NCBI GenBank assembly: GCA_950073835.1
Contig: CATMRP010000012.1
Coordinates: forward strand, 1-52,732
DNA: 52,732 nt
Reading direction: 5' to 3'
Origin: an uncultured Alteromonadaceae bacterium
GTDB lineage: Bacteria; Pseudomonadota; Gammaproteobacteria; Enterobacterales; Alteromonadaceae
Below, one piece after another: positions 7,209-13,240 of this stretch. A program made the translations under genes and the position numbers. Within the stretch, counting starts at the first letter, position 1; every line of letters starts with the position of its first letter. The notes below the pieces were generated by a model. It was given only the letters and a program-made list of their open reading frames with translations, was not told where the DNA came from and searched no databases.

Positions 7209-8486
7209 CTAATAAGCCTGGCCTAGTTTCTCTGCCAATTTTTTAACGTAATCAGGGTTGTCTTCGGGAATCCATTTCCCGTAAATTTTACCTATCATGT
7301 TCCAGTTTTTATGCCCCATCTGCGAAGCTAACCACGCCATGTCGCAACCTGAAGTAAGTAACTGGCTGGCAAAGGTGTGCCTTAACTGATATGCAGCCCT
7401 GTGTGGGATCTCAGCTTGTCGTAGCCATTTAGCCCATTGTTTCGGGGCTGTAGTTAATTCAGGGCGCTTATAAGGCTGGTTCCCCCGACTTAAAAAGACA
7501 CGCCGTCTTAAAACGGCTTTCGTCTTAGCATTTTTATAATGAATGACTTCCTCAATAGCAGGCAGGTGTGAGGTAAACTTCTGCATTTCAACTAGAATTT
7601 TATAAGCGGCCGGTAAGAGTTCTATTGTCCTAAAGCTACTTTGTGTTTTGGGTACTTTTAACGTGCCCTCTCTGGTCAGATTATATCTAACGTTGATCTG
7701 CTTTTTCTCCATGTTCACATCTTCCCATGCTAAAGCCTTTAGTTCTCCTGGCCGAAGCCCTGTCCAGGCTAGGAATTGAACCATACCTTTAATTTTAGGA
7801 AGATGGATAACGAGTAACAGCGAGTTCAACTGAGCAAGTGTAAACGGTTTTACTACTCGGTCTTCCGGATCTAATTTACTGTCATCTTTGGCAATTGGGT
7901 GTACGTATTTCATCGGGTTATCTTTAATAAATTTTTCAGTAGCAGCAAAAGACAAAACTCGCCCCAATGTCTGGCTATATTCATTCACTGTGCTGGCTGC
8001 ACAGCCCTCAAAAGCCCCTCGTTTATTGCCTGTTACAGTCTTACCTCTCATTTTATTTAAGGCATCAGTGGTAACGTACTTTAAAGGCTTATCAGCATAC
8101 CCGAATTTTTCGAGCCAGTTGAAAGCGGTATTAAGTTTACAAGATACCGAAAAAGATAGATTGCCTTTGTAGGCCTCTTTGTACCTAGAAAAACATTCTC
8201 GAACAGTGATGTTTTTGATATTAGGTGAGCCGGATAAGGGAAAGTGTGTATCCCAAAATCGCTCTTCATCATTATCAAATAGTCCATTTGCAACATCTCT
8301 CTTGATATTGGCTAAGGTCAGCTTTGCCAATTCAATGTTCGAAGCTGTTGGTGGATATCCCAGTGACTTTTTGATTGGAGAAATTCGACCTGGGATTTTA
8401 AATTGAACACGAAGACTGCCATTATGAGACGTAATGCCCTTTGCAGATTTGAGAGCCTTTGCTGCCTCTGAAGTTAGATAAGCCAT
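7209..8486 (-). CDS. int: Tyrosine recombinase / phage-type integrase of the island
   Basis: 425 residues. N-terminal arm-binding domain of the DUF3596 type (about 1-75: GITSHNGSLRVQFKIPGR...LGYPPTASN), a SAM-like core-binding domain (about 95-200), and a catalytic domain with R245 (TGLRPGEL), the YQLRHTFAS box (R369), H392 (MGHKN) and the nucleophile Y402 (KIYGKW). The usual box II histidine is a tyrosine here (Y366), a variant I believe is common in this subfamily. The start overlaps the stop of the upstream excisionase-like gene by one base. It would cut and join at the ybaB end, with arm sites at the GGGGCCAAA repeats. Three cargo genes lie between it and attL. Confidence 0.95.
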   Translation of the reverse strand: MAYLTSEAAKALKSAKGITSHNGSLRVQFKIPGRISPIKKSLGYPPTASNIELAKLTLANIKRDVANGLFDNDEERFWDTHFPLSGSPNIKNITVRECFSRYKEAYKGNLSFSVSCKLNTAFNWLEKFGYADKPLKYVTTDALNKMRGKTVTGNKRGAFEGCAASTVNEYSQTLGRVLSFAATEKFIKDNPMKYVHPIAKDDSKLDPEDRVVKPFTLAQLNSLLLVIHLPKIKGMVQFLAWTGLRPGELKALAWEDVNMEKKQINVRYNLTREGTLKVPKTQSSFRTIELLPAAYKILVEMQKFTSHLPAIEEVIHYKNAKTKAVLRRRVFLSRGNQPYKRPELTTAPKQWAKWLRQAEIPHRAAYQLRHTFASQLLTSGCDMAWLASQMGHKNWNMIGKIYGKWIPEDNPDYVKKLAEKLGQAY

Positions 8487-8782
8487 TACATGTACTTCCT
8501 ATAGTTCTTTAAGTTGATAAATATTTCGTATCCTTTAGCTTCTTGCTTCCAAACTTTGCCTTGGGGCATTGGTTTGTCTTTGCGTTTGATTCTCTGTCTG
8601 ACAGCACTAACAGATTTATCAAGAATATTTGCTGCAACAGGCAGCGGAACCCAAGTATCAGACGAACCCATTTTTAGATTAGAAATTTCCGTTTCTAGCA
8701 ATTCAATCCTTGTCGAGAGCCACTTTAACTTCTCTAGTGGAGTCATGAGTTCTTGATTATCGGAGTTTTCTATATTGTTCAA
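8486..8782 (-). CDS. Excisionase-like HTH protein (recombination directionality factor)
   Basis: 98 residues from a TTG start with AGAGG 9 bases upstream; the next ATG (8746) lacks a ribosome binding site. The N-terminal part (about 13-38) is a predicted coiled coil. The C-terminal part is a small winged-helix: VPLPVAANILDKSVSAVRQ, then RIKRKDKPMPQGKVWK and a YEIFINLKNY strand. The size, the MerR/Xis-like helix-turn-helix with a basic wing, and the one-base overlap with int point to the directionality factor. It could also repress the int operon. Confidence 0.7.
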   Translation of the reverse strand: MNNIENSDNQELMTPLEKLKWLSTRIELLETEISNLKMGSSDTWVPLPVAANILDKSVSAVRQRIKRKDKPMPQGKVWKQEAKGYEIFINLKNYRKYM

Positions 8783-9303
8783 TGGGTTAACCTCTTTTGT
8801 GTAATTAAGCGAAAACAGGTTAGCTAAAAAAAATTTTTTCTCAAAATGGTCTACAAGGTGTAAACGCTAGTTTTTTGAGGATTGCGTTGTTCTATTTTTA
8901 GACAATTAAATATGTTGATCCTGTATTGTACTGTACTTGAATATCTAACTTATTTAACACTGGATGGAACATTGTTTTGTTTTTAATTGATTGAAATATA
9001 TAGAAAAGTATGCTAATTTCAATTTCATTGACTGCGATAGCTCAGCAGCAATGAAATTGCCCTTCTCATCTTTAAACGCAAATTCAATCCCCTCTTTTTT
9101 TGGCTGGTTTTTCAGCAATAAAAAATTTAAAAAAAGTGTTGATACTTTTTTTTCTAATTTTGTTGTGATGTTGGGTCGAAATTTTAGGATCATGTAGCTA
9201 AATTTCGTTATCTAGGAACGGGAGGTTAGTTGGAACAGCGGATTGGCTTAAATTTGAAATGATATGCCTGTGAGTGGCTCATGAATTACTGTTTACTATA
9301 AAG
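8783..9303. other. AT-rich gap upstream of the excisionase-like gene, no supported gene
   Basis: About 520 bases, strongly AT-rich. It should hold the promoter of the xis-int pair (minus strand). Two overlapping antisense ORFs of 68 and 79 codons (8991-9197 plus, 8954-9193 minus) lack ribosome binding sites and recognisable domains. I could not pick a convincing promoter or operator. Confidence 0.4.
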
Positions 9304-9325
9304 TGAACGGGCAACAGCCCGTTCA
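9304..9325 (-). terminator. Hairpin terminator of the minus-strand 10.5-9.3 kb operon
   Basis: TGAACGGGC (9304-9312) pairs with GCCCGTTCA (9317-9325), a perfect 9-bp stem with an AACA loop, placed just after the stop codon at 9329. The T tract on the minus strand is weak (CACTTTATAG). It is preceded by ATTAACATTGA, also found before the 12107-12125 hairpin. Confidence 0.6.
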
Positions 9326-9328
9326 ATG

Positions 9329-9715
9329 TTAATCCAGCTTTTCCGCCCAATATTCAATGTTTGATGTGAAATAAGGGCTAGGATGAACTAGGAATAGTGC
9401 TTCGAATTCCTCAGCATAAAGCTCACAAAATGACGCTATTTCATCTACGTACATCAGTAGAATGACATACATCATTTCACCGCTGACATAGCGGTCACAG
9501 TCGAGTTCAGTTTCAACGATTATCGATTTAGATAACGATAACCCCAGAATTCTGCCGGCAATATCACGATGCAAGTAGATATAACGGCTAAAATCTAACT
9601 CTATCTCTTCACCACTTTGTGACGCATTCGCCAATAACAATACGGTAGAATGGTCATCCCAGGGAGATTGGCTGGTTCGCTTATAAATTCGAATAAATTG
9701 ACTTTGCTTACTCAT
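9329..9715 (-). CDS. Hypothetical island protein, 128 residues
   Basis: Start chosen at the ATG at 9715 (MSKQSQFIRIYKR), which has AAGGAA about 11 bases upstream; a longer frame upstream has no such site. Soluble, acidic, with alternating hydrophobic segments (STVLLLANAS, MMYVILLMYVDEIASFCELY) suggesting a compact alpha/beta fold. No family recognised. It is the last of three co-directional genes (10531 to 9329) transcribed away from the relaxase-like gene, followed by a hairpin at 9304-9325. It may be an accessory or regulator of mobilization. Confidence 0.6.
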   Translation of the reverse strand: MSKQSQFIRIYKRTSQSPWDDHSTVLLLANASQSGEEIELDFSRYIYLHRDIAGRILGLSLSKSIIVETELDCDRYVSGEMMYVILLMYVDEIASFCELYAEEFEALFLVHPSPYFTSNIEYWAEKLD

Positions 9716-9768
9716 GGTAAAAGTTCCTTGTGTTTGGCCTATTTGTAGGTAGGCCAAACGATAGGGAA

Positions 9769-10020
9769 CTATGGCATGAGGTGGATTATTTCTGATTCTG
9801 GCCAGTTGTGGTTAAGCAGACTTAACAGCCAGGGCGTGTTGTCTGGGGGAAAGCTTCCCCTGTGTTCACGCACGGAATTTATGACTCTGGTTAATTGAGC
9901 GAGTTGTGCGGGGCTGATATCGGTTTGGTTTCCGAATTGGTTCAGCCACCTTCTTACGGTCGCGCTATTGATACCGATGAATGTTACCTTGGTTCTATCC
10001 ATCAGGCTCTTACCAGTCAT
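9769..10020 (-). CDS. Hypothetical island protein with a possible HTH
   Basis: 83 residues from ATG 10020 (MTGKSLMDRTKVTF), overlapping the end of the preceding gene by 11 bases. ATG 10002 is an alternative start preceded by AAGAG. The segment GINSATVRRWLNQFGNQTDISPAQLAQLTRVI (about 16-47) looks like a small helix-turn-helix that could bind DNA. The rest is polar. No family recognised. The overlap with the upstream gene means coupled translation; 53 bases separate it from the next gene. Confidence 0.5.
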   Translation of the reverse strand: MTGKSLMDRTKVTFIGINSATVRRWLNQFGNQTDISPAQLAQLTRVINSVREHRGSFPPDNTPWLLSLLNHNWPESEIIHLMP

Positions 10021-10531
10021 AATGAAAGGGGTCGTCAAAGCTGGAAAAGGTATCTTCAATACCATTAGTAAATACGTCGTAATCATCACAGCTGTACATC
10101 ACATGCCCACCGGCATCAATACCGCTTTCTTCAAGTTCTGGCAAACCCGTACATGGATTGATGGCTGGGACTTTCATATCCTCATGGATAGGAGCTTCTT
10201 CGATGAGAGGGGAGATTTCTGACGTCTGCCTTAATGTTTCTTGCAGGACATAATCATCGATGGGATTACTAAGTTCTTCAGTTTCCCATTCGAGTGGTTC
10301 TGACTCAAAGTCATTACTTTGTTTAGGCTTAACATCAGCCTCTTCTGGGGCGGCTGACTGGGTTTGTTGCGATGGGGAATTTAAAGAGCGGGGTGCGTGT
10401 AAGTGAGTAAGTGTTAACGGTAGCGTTGGCTCAACCGGCGTTTTGATGTTGACGGCTTTAGCGGGCTTTTCTTTACCGTAGTTTTCAAGCTCGGCCAAGG
10501 AATAATGGCCTAACAGTTCGACGAGTGTCAT
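10010..10531 (-). CDS. Hypothetical acidic, low-complexity island protein
   Basis: 173 residues from ATG 10531, which has GAGGT about 8 bases upstream (a TTG 15 bases earlier is possible but that codon lies in the ribosome binding site). The N-terminus MTLVELLGHYSLAELENYGKE is a short helical head. Residues about 30-100 are Pro/Ser/Glu-rich and probably disordered. The acidic C-terminus contains NPCTGLPELEESGIDAGGHVMYSCDDYD, with two cysteines and many acidic residues. No family recognised. It is the first gene facing the hairpin-rich gap, divergent from the relaxase-like gene at 11243. Confidence 0.55.
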   Translation of the reverse strand: MTLVELLGHYSLAELENYGKEKPAKAVNIKTPVEPTLPLTLTHLHAPRSLNSPSQQTQSAAPEEADVKPKQSNDFESEPLEWETEELSNPIDDYVLQETLRQTSEISPLIEEAPIHEDMKVPAINPCTGLPELEESGIDAGGHVMYSCDDYDVFTNGIEDTFSSFDDPFHYDW

Positions 10532-10605
10532 AGCGGTGTACCTCAATTTTAATTAACAGAGGTACAGGTACATTAATAATTTTTAGGACAAAATCAAATA
10601 CAAAA

Positions 10606-11192
10606 TGCGAAAAAGAGCGGAGACGCAAAATCGCACTTTTCTGATAAGAACAATACGCCGTTATGCAATAGCATGACGGCAATAAGCGAGCTTCAACGAA
10701 GCTCAATAACCGGCGCAGACGGAGTGTTTCAACGAAAGACTTCGGCGAAGCCAGTGACTGTGCGCCGTGGCGTACTTCCCGAAAAAAGGTTTCGCTTCAG
10801 CGAAATTCGAGACATGACACAACGTGTCATGGCGATGAACCAAAAATCAATTTCATTGAAATTGAACAGTGCATCACGATGTGATGAGACGCTGTGCGCT
10901 GCACAAGTCGACACGGCATTTTTGCGGGAAGTACGGCGCAGAGCGCGGTACAGTCACTGTCGGCTTTTAGCACTAGTGTCGCAGACACGTAAAGTGATTG
11001 CGTTGCCATGGCAACATCAGCAATCACGGGCGATACAAGGCGATTAAAAATCAGCGAAAGGCGCTGGTTTTTATTCTGCAAAGCAGAAGCGGTTGCAACA
11101 AGTGTTGCCGTTGTCGTTCCGAGCATGAAAACAGAGTCTCAGGGAGCGAATCAGGGAATGATTTTTTGTTTATCGATGTAAAACATCGATAA
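10606..11192. repeat. Dense array of short perfect hairpins between divergent genes
   Basis: At least 15 inverted repeats in under 600 bases, with no supported gene. Those with a 3-base loop closed by C...G are at 10688-10704, 10727-10737, 10740-10750, 10813-10831, 10847-10865, 10872-10886, 10893-10905, 10936-10946, 10976-10988 and 11074-11088. Others are 10657-10680, 10790-10805, 10950-10960, 10994-11027 (a 14-base palindrome inside an 8-bp stem), 11046-11072, 11095-11108 and 11170-11192 (10-bp stem, AAA loop). Longer arms (10748-10781 with 10925-10966) nest several of them. It could be an oriT/leading region that folds as single-stranded DNA, or a large structured RNA. Confidence 0.8.
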
Positions 11193-11212
11193 TTCTGCCA
11201 GGTTGAAACCTA

Positions 11213-11237
11213 CCTCCTTATATCCACAACAAGGAGG
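11213..11237 (+). promoter_or_regulatory. Hairpin that would hide the ribosome binding site of the relaxase-like gene
   Basis: CCTCCTT (11213-11219) is fully complementary to AAGGAGG (11231-11237), the near-perfect Shine-Dalgarno sequence placed 5 bases before ATG 11243. The loop is 11 bases. Folded, the 7-bp stem would block initiation, so expression probably depends on unfolding by a protein, a partner RNA or coupled events. Confidence 0.65.
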
Positions 11238-11242
11238 GATTA

Positions 11243-12103
11243 ATGAAACAACTCGAACTCGCTGGATTGCCAACGGCACTTCAGCATCAACTTTATATCG
11301 ATATGCGCTATCAGCCAGCGGCCAGTAATAATGAAACGGGCAAGCGCCGGTTACATTGCACTATCAAATACGCTGCACGGCTTGGCATGATAAGCCCGAT
11401 ATTCATTAGCTGGCTTTATGGTATCAATCGTTCATTAGCTTTAGAGCATTTGAATAAGCTCGTTAAAGCGGACTTACTAAACGTTGCACCGACGGTGCGT
11501 GTGCCAGATGGCAGAGTATATGTGCTTACCCTGGCGGGCGCTAAACTTGCCGAAGAGCTGCTGCGTCAGCATGTACCTTTTCGTTCTTCGACCAATCCAC
11601 AGTTACAGGTAAATCAAAATACCGTCATGCACGATGTCATTTTGCAATATATACTCGCGAGGGGAATTCATAACGTCGATGGGGAGGGAAATCACCGGCC
11701 GCAATGGACAGGCTTTATCAGTGAGAAGGAATTCAAGCGATTATATCCTTCCAGCACCATTCGGAATGTGGATAGCCTGGTGATTGAGCCAGATGGCAAC
11801 TGCTGCGCCATCGAAATAGAGCACAGCTATAAGCCTATTCAACTGCGTAAAAGTATTCTCTTAAAATATCGGGATGCATTGCAGATTGGCTTGTATGACA
11901 AAGTGTTTTTCATATCCCAGTCACAACAGATTCTGCAGGACTGCAAGCGAATAAATGGGGTAGCCATGGACAGCCTGACAAGCATTGTTGACCGGAAAAC
12001 CGATAGGCCACTGTTGAGTGATAACGACAGGAAATTACTGGAAGACCGGCTTATTTACCGGACGAAATTTTGTGAAGAAATCACAACGCTATTCTATCCA
12101 TAA
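11243..12103 (+). CDS. Winged-helix plus PD-(D/E)XK protein, candidate MOBC-type relaxase
   Basis: 286 residues. Residues about 40-110 read as a winged helix (KYAARLGMISPIFISWLYG...LALEHLNKLVKADLL...YVLTLAGAKLAEEL). Residues about 128-215 contain MHDVILQYILARG, then VDSLVIEPDGN (D177) and CAIEIEHSYK (E191, E193, K197), a PD-(D/E)XK-like arrangement, followed by RKSILLKY. Relaxases of the MOBC group (CloDF13 MobC, pAD1 TraX) combine a winged helix with a restriction-endonuclease-like fold, and the length fits. A replication-relaxation family protein is the main alternative. It faces the hairpin array and carries a strong but sequestrable ribosome binding site. No coupling protein or secretion genes are present, so transfer would need a helper. 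Confidence 0.6.
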   Translation: MKQLELAGLPTALQHQLYIDMRYQPAASNNETGKRRLHCTIKYAARLGMISPIFISWLYGINRSLALEHLNKLVKADLLNVAPTVRVPDGRVYVLTLAGAKLAEELLRQHVPFRSSTNPQLQVNQNTVMHDVILQYILARGIHNVDGEGNHRPQWTGFISEKEFKRLYPSSTIRNVDSLVIEPDGNCCAIEIEHSYKPIQLRKSILLKYRDALQIGLYDKVFFISQSQQILQDCKRINGVAMDSLTSIVDRKTDRPLLSDNDRKLLEDRLIYRTKFCEEITTLFYP

Positions 12104-12106
12104 AAA

Positions 12107-12125
12107 ATGCGCCCAATGGGCGCAT
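12107..12125 (-). terminator. Terminator between the relaxase-like gene and the 74-residue protein gene
   Basis: ATGCGCCC (12107-12114) and GGGCGCAT (12118-12125) form a perfect 8-bp stem with a 3-base AAT loop. On the minus strand it is followed by a T run (complement of A 12102-12107), so it mainly ends the minus-strand gene at 12143. It also lies immediately behind the relaxase stop. Confidence 0.75.
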
Positions 12126-12142
12126 CAATGTTAATGACTCAG

Positions 12143-12367
12143 TTATTCTGAGTCTTTGGTACATATCCAGATAAGCCCTGCACTCATGTAAAAGCAGGAA
12201 CTCAGCCACAAAGTATTAAATCCTGCGTAGAGTTCATTGCGGTCGAGTCCTGGCTCTGAAAGGAGTCGCCAGAAGCCAGTGAGCAGAAAATGGATGAGAC
12301 ATACATCTCCCAGTCTTAATATCAACTTTATCCACCAATCTACGGAATCTTTGTTGTACTTACTCAT
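12143..12367 (-). CDS. 74-residue two-helix membrane protein
   Basis: Start chosen at ATG 12367 (MSKYNKDSVDWWIKL), which has AGAGGA about 8 bases upstream; the longer frame has no such site. Two hydrophobic stretches, about residues 12-33 (IKLILRLGDVCLIHFLLTGFW) and 48-68 (LWLSSCFYMSAGLIWIC), are separated by a polar turn, and the tail is acidic. No family recognised. It is convergent with the relaxase-like gene and shares the hairpin terminator at 12107-12125. It may be an accessory inner-membrane protein of the element. Confidence 0.6.
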   Translation of the reverse strand: MSKYNKDSVDWWIKLILRLGDVCLIHFLLTGFWRLLSEPGLDRNELYAGFNTLWLSSCFYMSAGLIWICTKDSE

Positions 12368-12460
12368 ATTTATCCTCTTTACCTTTATTGGTTCTCTATA
12401 AAGGGATGCCTGAAGGTAAATATGAGGGGAGGTCAGGCCTTTGAATTTACAGAGGCCCCA

Positions 12461-12495
12461 AAAAAAGCCAGGGGGAAACAAAGTTTCCCCCTGGC
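12461..12495 (-). terminator. Strong minus-strand terminator without an assigned gene
   Basis: GCCAGGGGGAAA (12467-12478) pairs perfectly with TTTCCCCCTGGC (12484-12495), with a CAAAG loop. The complement of the A run just left of it gives a seven-T tail on the minus strand. It must end a transcript coming from the right (above 12495), where no clear gene exists. Confidence 0.8.
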
Positions 12496-13240
12496 CAGTA
12501 TGACCTATATCTGGTGACGCAATACCCGTTTAATGCTATCGCACGCTTTTGCGCTTTAGCATCGCAAAGTCTCTACACTTGCCTTCCAACAGTTTCTCAA
12601 TAAAAGCGTAACGCGTCATAGCCATTATCGAATGAAGAGAGGTAGAGTCTCTCGGACACGCACATTGTTTAGGAAGTATCAGATTACGCCTGTACGTGTT
12701 GTGTTGAACCTATATTTAAATAGGAAAGCTATGCGGAAAATTGAACGGCTTATCTCAATATTTCAGCATAACCCTCATTTTTTTATTTTTTGTGATTGTG
12801 ACAAAATGACATTGTGCGGTCAGGGAGGTTTATTCAGCCTTTCTTGGAATTAAACTTTTGATGCATAGCATCACCATTTTCAGAGGGCGTTAAAGCAACA
12901 GAGATAATGTAAAGGTACTTGAACCTAGAGCAAACAAGGTCGGCGAGATGCACGCCAGAAATATGCTAAGACCGCACGCTTTCATTAGTAATTGGCTTTA
13001 AATCAGCCAAACGTAAAAGGTAAAAAGGTAGTAGTGACGATAAATGTTAAAAAGAACTCAACTCAATTGTTCTGAATGACAAATATCTGATGTTCTGATA
13101 CTTTTGTTTAATATCGCAAGGGGATGCCAATCCTCTGATAAAGAACAAAAAGGATTAGACGTTCATAAAGAAAGGACACGCCACGTTTTCTGCAAGATAA
13201 CTGATAAAAGTCCTTCATATGAGCCGAGTACGGGGTACGT
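12496..13240. other. Gap upstream of hsdR; possible small minus-strand transcript
   Basis: About 745 bases without a firm gene. On the minus strand, a 29-codon frame at 12536-12625 (starts MAMTRYAFIEKLLEGK) ends just before the strong terminator at 12461-12495; it lacks a ribosome binding site, so a small RNA is equally likely. A perfect TGATGC-ATA-GCATCA hairpin is at 12859-12873. Two copies of TGTTCTGA (13068-13075, 13091-13098), 23 bases apart, with AGAAC...GTTCT (13053-13073), could be an operator for hsdR. No clear promoter identified. A 73-codon plus-strand frame at 12632 looks spurious. Confidence 0.45.

Noticed and set aside
8954..9197. Overlapping ORFs of 79 codons (minus) and 68 codons (plus)
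   Set aside because: Neither has a ribosome binding site or recognised motif; the region is AT-rich and both strands are open by chance.
10673..11047. 124-codon plus-strand ORF across the hairpin array
   Set aside because: It is made of the inverted repeats themselves, has no ribosome binding site, an odd Arg/Ser-rich composition and no recognisable domain; the opposite strand has similar open frames.
10606..11192. CRISPR array or integron attC cluster
   Set aside because: Stem sequences and spacings all differ, there is no common repeat, and no cas or integron integrase gene is present.
10606..11192. Retron msr-msd or group II intron RNA
   Set aside because: No reverse transcriptase gene is present in the window, and the multiple independent triloop stems do not match those layouts.
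12632..12853. 73-codon plus-strand ORF before hsdR
   Set aside because: No ribosome binding site, no domain, and an unusual mix of basic and aromatic residues; probably fortuitous.
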